DNA of 64,000 nucleotides from Rudanella lutea DSM 19387 (GTDB lineage: Bacteria > Bacteroidota > Bacteroidia > Cytophagales > Spirosomataceae), in NCBI RefSeq assembly GCF_000383955.1, contig NZ_KB913013.1:5916325-5980324 (forward strand), given 5' to 3'. Position 1 is the stretch's first letter. Each line of letters starts with the position of its first letter. Below the pieces are notes generated by a model. The model was not told the origin of the DNA and did no database searches. It was given only the letters and a program-made list of their open reading frames with translations. This document shows, piece by piece, positions 27,387-35,340 of the stretch. The position numbers and the translations under genes were made by a program.

Positions 27387-28067
27387 TTAATTAGATACAG
27401 GTATGGCAAAAATTCTCCCCTCACCCGAGTATGTTGCGCTTCCTGTTGCGTTAGGGTTTACACTGGAATTAGCGAAAGCCCACATGTAGTAAGTAGTTGT
27501 TGTAGTTGGTGCCACGTTATAAGCTGCCGCAACCGGAGAGAATGTTAAGGTGGGAGCAGCCCCGCTCAACGTTCTTCCCGTGATTGTGTTGGTTGTATTT
27601 GACGTTGATAAATCCCACCAGATATTGATAGGGGCATTGTAGCTATTTAGGTACGTTGCATTGAAGTACAATAGCCATTTTCCCGGAGGTAGCGTGATTC
27701 GTGCACCTGTATTAACCGCGTTGGCAGGATTGCTTGTTAGCGGGAGACCCGGCCACGAAGCAGGTAATGTACCAGTGACTACATTGACCGTAGCTCCAGC
27801 CACCCAACTCCCTGTTCCATTTGCATCTGAGGTCCAAATTTTCCCAGCACCCTCTGTTCCATCTTTGATGGTAGTTGCAGCGTTAATCGTCACAGCACCA
27901 GTGCCTTTATCCACAATCATTTTCTTCCCATTAGCCGCTTCCACTTCCAAATTGGAATTGGAGCCGATGGTCTTGGCATTGGCCCCAATTTTTACCTGAG
28001 CCTGGGTCGCCTGTGGGAGCAGCAGGGCGGTCAGGCAAAGATATAATGCGTAAATCAGTTGTTTCAT
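27387..28067 (-). CDS. Secreted protein with VKIG module (second paralogue)
   Basis: The start at 28067 (MKQLIYALYLCLTALLLPQATQAQ) gives a clear signal peptide; longer versions of the frame overlap the next gene. The shared module VKIGANAKTIGSNSNLEVEA, then VDKGTGAVTINA, opens the mature protein. The rest (~110-226) is beta-rich and looks like a jelly-roll head (GKWLLYFNATYLNS, TYYMWAFANSS). Its neighbours at 23798-24568 and 28628-29374 are paralogues with different heads. Function unknown; an adhesive or structural surface role is likely. Confidence 0.72.
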   Translation of the reverse strand: MKQLIYALYLCLTALLLPQATQAQVKIGANAKTIGSNSNLEVEAANGKKMIVDKGTGAVTINAATTIKDGTEGAGKIWTSDANGTGSWVAGATVNVVTGTLPASWPGLPLTSNPANAVNTGARITLPPGKWLLYFNATYLNSYNAPINIWWDLSTSNTTNTITGRTLSGAAPTLTFSPVAAAYNVAPTTTTTYYMWAFANSSVNPNATGSATYSGEGRIFAIPVSN

Positions 28068-28140
28068 TGGTTTTGTGTGCCTGGTAGCAGGCTGGTTTAT
28101 GATTATTGGATGGTTCTCGTTGTAGCTTGTCGTTGGCTGT

Positions 28141-28608
28141 TCAAGCAGTGGCTTGGGGCAGGTTACAGAAAAAGAAATTAGTCCAACGCGATTCGTCGCT
28201 GTAGAGTCTGCTATCCCCGGTTTGCGGCTCATCCACGCGCCAATAGCGTAGCAGTACCCCGCGTAGGTTAGGCCGTGCAATGGGCGGAGCATTGGTCCAG
28301 AGCCGCCATGGGTTGAGTAATTGTTGTACTAGGCATACACTCACAGGTTGCCCAGCCCGCCCCCAGGCTCCTACCGTGGTGGTGGAGGCAAAGTCGTCGG
28401 GAAAGCTTAACTCTACTTTATCCTCCAGGACCGAACCAAAATATAGACTCAGATGGTAAAGCGTACCCGCGGGCCCGCCCGGATCGCTGATCTGCAACCG
28501 AAAGGCGTACATTCCATCGGAGGGGAGCCGTATTTCGCCAAAGTCGGCGATATAGGTCACCTCGGCCCGGAGCCGCTGTAACGGGTGAATATGTTGAGGG
28601 TATGACAT
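28141..28608 (-). CDS. Hypothetical soluble protein between two VKIG paralogues
   Basis: A 155-residue protein starting MSYPQHIHPLQRLRAEVTYI, without signal peptide. The text is protein-like and mostly beta strand (DGMYAFRLQISDPGG, YHLSLYFGSV). It may be a cytoplasmic or carrier-dependent partner of its exported neighbours. I recognise no family. Spacing is 19 bp from the gene at 28628-29374, so the two are probably cotranscribed. Confidence 0.55.
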   Translation of the reverse strand: MSYPQHIHPLQRLRAEVTYIADFGEIRLPSDGMYAFRLQISDPGGPAGTLYHLSLYFGSVLEDKVELSFPDDFASTTTVGAWGRAGQPVSVCLVQQLLNPWRLWTNAPPIARPNLRGVLLRYWRVDEPQTGDSRLYSDESRWTNFFFCNLPQATA

Positions 28609-28627
28609 GAGGCTGTTGATTGATAGG

Positions 28628-29374
28628 TTACAACATCTTTGTGATGGTCAGATTGGTCAAATCTGGAGTTATTGTGTACGTCTGAGGACATGCCGTACTG
28701 TTTGGGCCGCAAGATTGCGTGGCTAAGTAGAGTATATCCCCCGCATTTAGTGGTATCGTTACCGATCCCGACATAACAGCCTTACCCGGACCGTTGGCAT
28801 AACTTGCACCACCCACGTCGTTTATTTTAATAGATGTATTATTGACAACCACATATGCAGTGATAGCGACGGTATTATTCTGAGTAGTGTAGTTGAATGA
28901 AATTACCCCTGATATCATGTAGATACCATTGGTGGCAATGGTATAGCTGTTGGTGTTTGTTGAGAAACCTCCATCATTGAGTGACATAGTGTTAATGGGT
29001 GTCTTTCGTAGAGAACCAAGCGATGTGGCATCGAAGTTAGCCGAAGTACCCCCTGAAGCCCGTACGGTTGGAATGCTGATGGTTGTTCCCTGTTTTTTCA
29101 CCACTCCGTTACCGTCAATCAAAAGGGCCGTTTCCGAACCCGTTGCTGGTTGTAAGCCAACCAATTTTAGGGGATCGGCGGTAGCCGTTATGCTTACTGC
29201 GCCGGTGGCTTTATCAACTACAGTCTTGTTACCATTATTCGCTTCGACTTCGAGGTTGCTTGATGAGCCAATAATACCGGGGTTGGCCCCGATTTTCACC
29301 TGCGCGTGGGCGAGTGTGCCACCAAGCCAAAGCAGGGCAATCAGACTGGTCAGAAAGTAAATGTGCTTTTTCAT
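28628..29374 (-). CDS. Secreted protein with VKIG module (third paralogue)
   Basis: A 248-residue protein with signal peptide MKKHIYFLTSLIALLWLGGTLAHAQ and the shared module VKIGANPGIIGSSSNLEVEA followed by VDKATGAVSITA. A linker (LKLVGLQPATGSETALLID) resembles that of the protein at 23798-24568 (LQVTGVKEGQTSAAQTLMI). The C-terminal half is a C1q/TNF-like jelly roll (NGIYMISGVISFNY, LNAGDILYLATQS). It is the first gene of the minus-strand exported block, next to a divergent promoter region. Confidence 0.75.
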   Translation of the reverse strand: MKKHIYFLTSLIALLWLGGTLAHAQVKIGANPGIIGSSSNLEVEANNGNKTVVDKATGAVSITATADPLKLVGLQPATGSETALLIDGNGVVKKQGTTISIPTVRASGGTSANFDATSLGSLRKTPINTMSLNDGGFSTNTNSYTIATNGIYMISGVISFNYTTQNNTVAITAYVVVNNTSIKINDVGGASYANGPGKAVMSGSVTIPLNAGDILYLATQSCGPNSTACPQTYTITPDLTNLTITKML

Positions 29375-29469
29375 AGATATACGATGCCCCTGACCCCTGT
29401 TGAGGGCTTTTTTGGAGGGGCCAGATTTAGGTGAAAAACCAGTTAATAAAATGCGGACACTTCGCTAAC

Positions 29470-29499
29470 GCTTATGTATATACGTAAGCATATTTATGC
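29470..29499. promoter_or_regulatory. Two overlapping palindromes, possible operator
   Basis: GCTTATGTA-TA-TACGTAAGC (29470-29489, one mismatch in the arms) runs into GCATA-TT-TATGC (29488-29499, perfect). They lie about 100 bp upstream of the first gene of the minus-strand exported block, so a regulator dimer may bind here. The adjacent LytTR protein is one candidate, but its known-type direct repeats are not visible. Confidence 0.4.
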
Positions 29500-29927
29500 A
29501 AGTAGCTTTGGGTAATCAGATTAGGGGGGCGTGGAGCGGTGGCCTCAGGGGCTGGCGGGAAACTGGCCCAGACGGTACAAACTGATATTGACATAGCGGG
29601 TAAGGTGTCGGCTTGCTATAAGTATGACACATTTGGATAGTTACAAAAACCATGACACTTTGTTTGTTTGTAGGTATCCAGCACGAGCCATTGATGCAAA
29701 AAGTCTATTTATTATCGCCAATTTGTGTTTTGATACCCTCAATTGAAGAGTCGGCCCATAGGGCTCGGACGGCCTCTTTTTTGAAGAATAAAATAGTATC
29801 TAACCTGCGCTCAATAAGCATTTTATTGCTCTCAACTCGATATTTGCTATCCTCAACGATGAGTTACATGATATGTATTAGCGCCTAAGCACCTCTATAC
29901 GACAAAAAATGGCAAGAAAAATGTAGC

Positions 29928-29935
29928 TATCTTTG
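29928..29935 (+). promoter_or_regulatory. Candidate -7 box for the LytTR operon
   Basis: TATCTTTG fits the Bacteroidota TAnnTTTG consensus and lies about 190 bp upstream of the LytTR gene on the same strand. No clear TTG box at about -33. Confidence 0.35.
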
Positions 29936-30122
29936 GTCAGCAACCGACGAGGATCCGTTCGGTTCTGCTTCACCGTTCGGTTACTCTCCACCATTACATC
30001 CGTGCTAAAATAGTCTGGTTCAGCATAAAGCAGTCATCGTCTAAAGAAGCATATTGAGAAGCTTTTCTATGGATTTTATTCATTTTGACAATACAGTTGA
30101 CACCTCTCATCCATTGTGCTAA

Positions 30123-30830
30123 ATGATTAAGCAATACCTGATTGTCGATGATAACGTCGACGATGCCCGGCAGCTTGTTTCGATGCTCGATGCCCTGGGC
30201 TTGTATCAGTGCCTGGGCATAGTGCCTACCCTGGAAGAAGCCATTGAGCAAATCGGTAGCCAAATTCTTGATATGATCTTTCTGGATATTCGGTTGGAAC
30301 ACTCCTCAGGTTTAACCCTACTGAAGACTAATACGCAGCTCCCGCCCGTCATTATGGTCAGTGCTTATCCTGAATATGCCGTTGACAGTTACGAAATTGG
30401 CCGGGCGGTCGACTTTTTGCTCAAACCCTTTACCCTCGAACGGCTTCATATGGCTATTAGCAGGGCTTTACAACGCACCCGTCACCCGCAGCATCTGATT
30501 GAGACGGATGTTGCCTATCTTAAAATGGGACGAAAAGTACAGCGATTTGAGTACAGTAGTATTTTTTATGTTGAAGCGTTCGGTATTTATTCTAAAGTTT
30601 TTACCGGCGATTCTATCTACACGGTTAATGAGCGAATCTCAACGCTCGAAAATCTGCTTCCGCCCCGGTTATTTATGCGCGTACACAAATCTTACTTGAT
30701 AAACACGAGCAAAATTACCAGTTTCGACCGCAGCACTATATGGCTCGGCCGCATACAGGTGCCCATTGGTGTGTCATTCAGGCCACGTTTAGAGAAACTG
30801 CTTGGCCTGTTTGAGGGGCATGACGATTAA
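30123..30830 (+). CDS. LytTR-type response regulator
   Basis: A 235-residue regulator. The receiver domain (1-~118) has acidic pocket D9-D10 (LIVDDN), phosphoacceptor D55 (MIFLDIRLEHSSGL), switch S80 (VSAYPEYA) and lysine K101 (LLKPF). The LytTR DNA-binding domain (~130-232) reads VFYVEAFGIYSKVFT, RISTLENLLP and FMRVHKSYLINTSKI. Proteins of this type bind direct repeats upstream of target genes after phosphorylation. The kinase gene follows after 23 bp, so the two form a two-component operon. The nearby divergent exported-protein block is a possible target, which is inference. Confidence 0.95.
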   Translation: MIKQYLIVDDNVDDARQLVSMLDALGLYQCLGIVPTLEEAIEQIGSQILDMIFLDIRLEHSSGLTLLKTNTQLPPVIMVSAYPEYAVDSYEIGRAVDFLLKPFTLERLHMAISRALQRTRHPQHLIETDVAYLKMGRKVQRFEYSSIFYVEAFGIYSKVFTGDSIYTVNERISTLENLLPPRLFMRVHKSYLINTSKITSFDRSTIWLGRIQVPIGVSFRPRLEKLLGLFEGHDD

Positions 30831-30853
30831 TTACCCGTAATGAAATTACTCCT

Positions 30854-32950
30854 ATGCGCTCGTTTCTACTGTTCATCCTGGTTTGGCTATCTTTTCTGTG
30901 TCAGGCACAAACCACTGCATCATCACCAATAGCGAAATGGAAGTATGAGATTGCAGCTGCTGCGCATGATAGTATCCGGTTGCGCATCTGCACCCAGATT
31001 GTCAGGCAGTATCAGATCGAGAATCAATACGATAGTCTGTATCAGTATGTGCAGCGGGGGCTGGGGTTTCACAAGGCAAGCCCTTCCGATTTTTACGTCT
31101 GTGAATTACACTATTATCTCGGTCGCTATTACCGGCACAAAGGGCTTTATCGCCGGGGTATTAGTCCGCTACAACAGGCAATTGCTCATGCTGATCGGGC
31201 AGGCAGCGAGGCCAAATCAGCCCGGTATCAGTATGTGCTTGCCGTTATGTTTTCCGATGCCGGCCAGTTGGAAAAAGCCGTAGAGCAGATAGGCAACAAC
31301 CTGAAATACCTGCTCACACACTATAACGAGCCTATGCTTGCAGCCAACTATCTGCTGATTATTGAGTTATACGGCAACATGGGTAATACGAACCTACAGG
31401 CTCAGTATCAGCAAAAATACCTTTCACTCGTTAAAGATAGCTGGCCACCCGACCACAGAATGTATGCCCACATTATGAAAGGGCAGGTATTGGAAAAAAA
31501 GAATAGGTGGCAAGGTGCAGCCAATGAATATCGAGCCGGGTTACGTTGTGCTCAGCGAACCGGGGACTCGCTCAAGGTGATAGAAATGCTGCATTACCTT
31601 GGGGTAAACGGACGGCACCGGCGTCAATACTTATCCGCACTTAGTTTGTTCAACAACATGGAGGTAATGGCTCGCCGATTGCACGACCTGTCGTTTCAGG
31701 CAACGGCTAAGCGTGAACAGGCCATAACATATCTGCTGATGCAACAGCCCAAAACTGCGCTGCAGAAGGCCCGACAGGCCGCCAACTACTCGCGCCAGAA
31801 CAAGCAAGAAGAAGAGTTGATAATCACTCTGCAAACGCTGGTTACTGCGCTCGAAGCCAACGGAGAGTACCGCAATGCACTGATCGTTAGCCGTGAAGCT
31901 CAGCAAATTAAAGATCGGCGGTTTGCTGAACAAAGTGCCCAGAAAGTAGCGCAGATGCAGGCCGAGTTCGACAGCGAAACGAGTGAGCATACGATTCGGG
32001 TGCTCCAGAAGAACGCGCAAATTGCCCAACTTCAGGCAAGTCGGCAGCAACAGCAAATTCAACTGGCTCAGCGAACACAGCTTGCAGCAGCTGTAGTAAT
32101 CGGGCTGTTGGGGATCCTATGTGGGGTTGTTATCTATTTTCTTCGAAAAACGCAACGTACTAACATCCAGTTAAATGAACAGCAGCAACTGTTGCAGCAA
32201 ACGGCCGATGCACTGGCAGAATCCAATGCCACTAAAGATAAGCTATTCTCGCTAATTAGCCACGATCTGCGTAGCCCGGTGGCCAGCATGAAGAATAGCA
32301 TCCGTCAGTTACGGTCCTTAGACACAGAGTTCCATCTGAAACCTCTGATGAACCGTTTAGATCTACAGGTCGACAGTGTGCTGCACCTATTAACAAACCT
32401 ACTCGATTGGTCAATGGTACAGCTAAAGGGGTTTCAGCTTAATTTTGAATCGCTTGTTTTACAAGAGTTGGTGGCCGAAGTACTCAGTCAGACCAGCGAG
32501 TTAATACAGCAGAAACAACTGACGGTTATCAATCAGGTCGATAAACATCAGCTTGTGGTCGCGGATCGGCATCAACTTATGGCTGTAATAAGGAATGTAC
32601 TGACTAATGCCATTAAGTTTACGCCTACGGATGGGTTCATTCGTTTGCACACGGTAGCAAAATCGGCAATGGTTGAACTGCACATTCGGGACACAGGCGT
32701 GGGCATGACAGCTGAGCAGATTAGTAACCTCTTCAAGAGTCCCGACGTACGTAGCGGTACGTCGGGAGAGAAAGGGGTTGGACTGGGGTTGCGGATCTGC
32801 CGGGAAATGATGGACCGCCAAGGTGGAACATTATGGGTAGAACAACTACCTAAAAGCGGCACACTGGTTCGTATTGGGATAGCTACACCTGTACAAACTG
32901 TATATAATTCTGTCGCAAACGACCACGTGCCCTCATCAGCCGCATTTTGA
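30854..32950 (+). CDS. TPR-containing sensor histidine kinase
   Basis: A 698-residue membrane kinase. Signal peptide MRSFLLFILVWLSFLCQAQ; periplasmic tetratricopeptide-like helical repeats to ~360; a coiled coil rich in Gln (~370-410); one membrane segment at ~411-430 (AAAVVIGLLGILCGVVIYFL); HisKA with phosphoacceptor H470 (FSLISHDLRSP); HATPase_c with NVLTNAIKFTP, DTGVGM and GEKGVGLGLRI. It should sense through its periplasmic TPRs and phosphorylate the LytTR regulator encoded just upstream. The last 68 bp overlap the tail of the convergent ECF sigma gene. Confidence 0.95.
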   Translation: MRSFLLFILVWLSFLCQAQTTASSPIAKWKYEIAAAAHDSIRLRICTQIVRQYQIENQYDSLYQYVQRGLGFHKASPSDFYVCELHYYLGRYYRHKGLYRRGISPLQQAIAHADRAGSEAKSARYQYVLAVMFSDAGQLEKAVEQIGNNLKYLLTHYNEPMLAANYLLIIELYGNMGNTNLQAQYQQKYLSLVKDSWPPDHRMYAHIMKGQVLEKKNRWQGAANEYRAGLRCAQRTGDSLKVIEMLHYLGVNGRHRRQYLSALSLFNNMEVMARRLHDLSFQATAKREQAITYLLMQQPKTALQKARQAANYSRQNKQEEELIITLQTLVTALEANGEYRNALIVSREAQQIKDRRFAEQSAQKVAQMQAEFDSETSEHTIRVLQKNAQIAQLQASRQQQQIQLAQRTQLAAAVVIGLLGILCGVVIYFLRKTQRTNIQLNEQQQLLQQTADALAESNATKDKLFSLISHDLRSPVASMKNSIRQLRSLDTEFHLKPLMNRLDLQVDSVLHLLTNLLDWSMVQLKGFQLNFESLVLQELVAEVLSQTSELIQQKQLTVINQVDKHQLVVADRHQLMAVIRNVLTNAIKFTPTDGFIRLHTVAKSAMVELHIRDTGVGMTAEQISNLFKSPDVRSGTSGEKGVGLGLRICREMMDRQGGTLWVEQLPKSGTLVRIGIATPVQTVYNSVANDHVPSSAAF

Positions 32951-33452
32951 CTGCACTTTCAGAGAGTTGATTTTGTTGCGCCATATCACGAATCGACAGC
33001 TGATCAAAATAATGTTGCCTGATAAACTTCCGTTCCTGATTGTTTAACGTTTCCATGGACTTGCGGAGCTGTTCAGGGCACGCAAAACTTTCTTCATTTT
33101 CAGCAGCTGCCAGATTCATTTGCAAAAATTCAGATTCTTCGACTACCTCAATCAGAATTTTGTCCTGCCGACGCAGATGGTCATAGCATAAATTCTGAGT
33201 TACGGAGTACACCCAAGTACTGAACCGAGCAGTACCGCTGAAGCTGTCAAGCCGGGCTAAGACTTTTAGAAAAAGGTCTTGGGATAGATCTTTTGCATCT
33301 TCTTGACGCTTTGTATAGCGGCTACACAAACTTATCACTTTACTCTGGTAGCGTATGTAAAGGGCGTCGAAATAGACGGCCTGACGCGTGTTCAAGTATA
33401 ACTGAACAAGTTCTTCATCACGTAATGATTCTTTTGATAGAGGTATTCTCAC
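32883..33452 (-). CDS. ECF-type RNA polymerase sigma factor
   Basis: A 189-residue sigma-70 family protein. Region 2 spans ~20-95 (AVYFDALYIRYQSKVI, AKDLSQDLFLKVL, FSTWVYSVTQNLCYDHLRR) and region 4 ~130-180 (LNNQERKFIRQHYFDQLSIRDMAQ, SESAVKMRLMRARGRLR). The regions stand in normal order and length. No anti-sigma gene is adjacent, which is unusual for the family. The gene converges on the TPR kinase and overlaps its 3' end by 68 bp, so antisense interference is possible. Confidence 0.93.
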   Translation of the reverse strand: MRIPLSKESLRDEELVQLYLNTRQAVYFDALYIRYQSKVISLCSRYTKRQEDAKDLSQDLFLKVLARLDSFSGTARFSTWVYSVTQNLCYDHLRRQDKILIEVVEESEFLQMNLAAAENEESFACPEQLRKSMETLNNQERKFIRQHYFDQLSIRDMAQQNQLSESAVKMRLMRARGRLRQNYIQFVQV

Positions 33453-33666
33453 GTATTGTTAGACTAACAGGCTATTTAGTTAATCTAGTCAAAATTAGTC
33501 CTACATATAAAGCATTACAATTAACAAACTATTAACTTAAATTTAAATGTCCCCAATACGTAAATCATTGATACGAATGAGCAATTCCTTAAAAAATGAG
33601 TATTTCGGAGTAAACTGGCTCAGCGTCACTTTAGGTGAATCCCAGTACTTTTTTGGTTGAAGAAGT

Positions 33667-33990
33667 ATGGACCTGACCCCACTCTTGCCGCTTGGATTTC
33701 TGTTCTGCCACCATCAACTCACCGACGACTCATTGGTTATTGGTTTGTTAGCCATCGATGCGGTTGGCAGTTGTCCGCTTTGTCAGACACCCGCCAACCG
33801 AGTGCATAGTTTCTACCAATGCACCTTAGCCGACCTACCCATAAGTGGTAAACGCATCAAACTCCACGTGTGACTACGCAAGTTTTTCTGGCCACTAGCT
33901 GACTGTCCTCGCAAAGTCTTTGCCCAGTCATGCCACTCCGTCTGCGAACCCTATGCCCGTAGACTCCTCAGAGCAGACCAACAGATCTGA
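33667..33990 (+). pseudogene. ISL3-family transposase, N-terminal piece
   Basis: The first 68 codons include the family's zinc-binding segment CPLCQTPANRVHSFYQ and DLPISGKRIKLHV. An in-frame TGA follows (33871-33873). After it the frame continues with LRKFFWPLADCPRKVFAQ, which is typical of the next family segment, up to another stop at 33988. The IS3-type fragment begins directly after. The gene is therefore inactive. Confidence 0.75.
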
Positions 33991-34125
33991 ACTTGCTACA
34001 GTATAGTGGAGATTTTTTCTTAGGCAGCCATCGAGGAGGTGTAAAAATAACATTCTTGTTGACTGGGGGTACGGTAGCTTAATCTCGAATGTTTTCGCCG
34101 ACGATTACACCACCCTTCAATGTAC

Positions 34126-34141
34126 CGCTCAGGCGGCCCTG
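34126..34141 (+). repeat. 16-nt mini-insertion, diverged copy (E)
   Basis: CGCTCAGGCGGCCCTG inside the IS3-type orfB. Removal gives TTT GAG TAC ATT GAA GGG on the coding strand, that is FEYIEG, the family's usual motif; with it the frame is broken. It differs from the other copies at positions 5, 6, 12, 15 and 16. The changes at 5/16 and 6/15 are paired, so the internal repeat stays complementary (CAGG/CCTG). The element sequence lies opposite to the orfB reading direction. Confidence 0.8.
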
Positions 34142-34218
34142 TCAAAGGTGGCTAATCGAGCCGCTGCCCGCGTCTCAAAATGAGTGGGGTTAACCAACTC
34201 GCTTTTGAGCGTCTTGAA

Positions 34219-34234
34219 TCGGATCGCCGAAGCG
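34219..34234 (-). repeat. 16-nt mini-insertion (D)
   Basis: On the minus strand CGCTTCGGCGATCCGA. Its removal joins GAG AGT TTT to TTC AAG ACG, giving ESFFKT, the conserved segment holding the catalytic Glu. The insertion lies two codons after that Glu. Flanks are T on both sides and no target duplication is visible. Confidence 0.88.
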
Positions 34235-34261
34235 AAAACTCTCAGCAACCGCATTAGGCCA

Positions 34262-34277
34262 TCGGACCGCCGAAGCG
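34262..34277 (-). repeat. 16-nt mini-insertion (C)
   Basis: On the minus strand CGCTTCGGCGGTCCGA. Removal gives AAT TGC TGG CCT AAT GCG, that is NCWPNA, leading into the catalytic VAES. Only 27 nt separate it from copy D. It is identical to the copy in the IS256 transposase at 46460. Confidence 0.88.
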
Positions 34278-34560
34278 GCAATTTCCCTTCCGACTCATGC
34301 TCTGCTCAACTGGCAAGTCCTTTAGTTGCGCTCTGAATTCGGTGCAGGCATATTGAACCCCACGGTCCGAATGAAACAGAAGTCGACCGTTTAGTGGCCT
34401 GTTCTTGAGGGTCATACGCTAAGCGGCCACACTCATATCCACCGCTTTGAGACTCTCACTCAAGGCCCAGCCTACCACTTTCCGATCCGCCAAATCCAAA
34501 ATCACGGTTATATAGAGCCACCCCTCAATGGTGGCAATGTAGGTGATGTCGGACACCCAT

Positions 34561-34576
34561 CGCTTCGGCGCTCCGA
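34561..34576 (+). repeat. 16-nt mini-insertion (B), opposite orientation
   Basis: On the plus strand CGCTTCGGCGCTCCGA, so antisense to orfB, unlike copies C and D. Removal gives GGG CAA AAA TGG GTG TCC GAC ATC, that is GQKWVSDI, which holds the first catalytic Asp. Variable position 11 is C here, G or A in the other copies. Confidence 0.88.
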
Positions 34577-34965
34577 TTTTGCCCCGGTTTATCAGCTGTG
34601 AACTCTCTGTTTAGCAAGTTTTTGGCTACTGGATAATCGTACTTTGAGTCAGTGGTCTGTACTCGATACTTTTTGTACATAATGCTTCGTATGCCCGCTT
34701 TTTGCATAAGTCGAGTAACGCGATTGCGGGCCACCTTTATGCCCTGATCACTAAGTTCATCAACAATTCGGGGACTGCCGTAACGAGATTGACTTTGCCG
34801 ATGCACTCGTCGGATATGGCTCTCCAACTGCTTCTGATTTGTTGTCTGGTACTAACTGGATGCTTCCGCCAATAGTAATAGCCACTACTGCTCACATTGA
34901 GCACTTTACACATCCTTTCAACGGAAAATTCGCTGGCATGTTCCTTTATGAAGTGGATTTGCCAG

Positions 34966-35315
34966 AAACAGATCGGCTCCTTCTGAAACACTTGCTTGGT
35001 GGTAATGAACCTATCAGCCAAGTCCATCGCTTGGGTTTACAATTCAAGAAACTGATGGAGACTAAACAAGCTCATGAGTTAGCTAGTTGGTGTGCTGATG
35101 TCGAAAATTTACTTATCTTGAGTGGTTTTGTGTGGGCCATCCGTCAAGATTTTGCTGCCATTGAAGAAGCCTTCCTCTCAGAGTGGAGTAATAAGCAAAC
35201 GGAGGAACAGGTGAACCGGCTGAAGACCATCAAGCGAACGATGTATGGCAAAGCAAACTTTGACCTATTACGGCTGCGGGTGTTGGCCCAAAATTGGACT
35301 GGTCCCCCAAAGTGA
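34966..35315 (+). pseudogene. ISL3-family transposase, C-terminal piece
   Basis: The plus-strand frame reads DRLLLKHLLGGNEPISQVHR, then HELASWCADVENLLILSGFVW and finally SEWSNKQTEEQVNRLKTIKR followed by MYGKANFDLLRLRVL. The EQVNRLKTIKR-MYG block is the C-terminal signature of ISL3-family transposases. The catalytic middle was lost where the IS3-type fragment now sits. The frame stops 25 bp before the right inverted repeat. Confidence 0.78.
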
Positions 35316-35340
35316 CGCTCAGCCACTTTGACCGGAATAC

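Larger units (their letters stand above)
29375..30122. other. Divergent promoter region
   Basis: About 750 bp between the exported block (minus) and the LytTR regulator (plus). It contains two adjacent palindromes (29470-29499) and a TATCTTTG box (29928-29935). A 78-codon plus-strand frame at 29652-29888 has no family resemblance and unusual composition, so I do not call it. The rest shows nothing clear. Confidence 0.5.
33994..34965 (-). pseudogene. IS3-family transposase orfB carrying four 16-nt insertions
   Basis: Minus-strand pieces give a full IS3 (IS150-type) orfB series: FIKEHASEFSVERMCKVLNVSSSGYYYW, RYGSPRIVDELSDQGIKVARNRVTRLM, then SDITYI (first Asp), [10 protein letters not shown] (second Asp), NAVAESF (Glu), and EGWCNRRRKHSRLSYRTPSQ. 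The coding text is broken by one single-base deletion near 34842, a TGG-to-TAG change at about 34430 (VAA*RMTLK), and four insertions of exactly 16 nt (34126, 34219, 34262, 34561). Removing those 16 nt each time restores the expected residues. The orfA part is absent. The right end probably lies near TGCTACAGTATAGTGG at 33994. Confidence 0.8.
33600..35340 (+). mobile_element. Decayed ISL3-type element split by an IS3-type element
   Basis: The ends are an imperfect inverted repeat: left GTATTTCGGAGTAAACTGG followed by CTCAGCGTCACTTT (from 33600), right GTATTCCGGTCAAAGTGG followed by CTGAGCGTCACTTT (reverse complement, from 35340). Inside are the N-terminal and C-terminal pieces of an ISL3-family transposase in plus orientation, separated by an IS3-family fragment in minus orientation. 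The middle of the ISL3 gene is missing. A fragment resembling the left end lies near 8150 (TATTTCGGAGTAAAACTGG), so a related element once sat there too. No target duplication is seen. Confidence 0.7.

Noticed and set aside
29652..29888. A 78-codon plus-strand frame in the divergent promoter region
   Set aside because: Composition is odd (many Ser, Leu and Ile without domain pattern), there is no ribosome-binding hint, and I see no homology. Frames of this size occur by chance in non-coding DNA.
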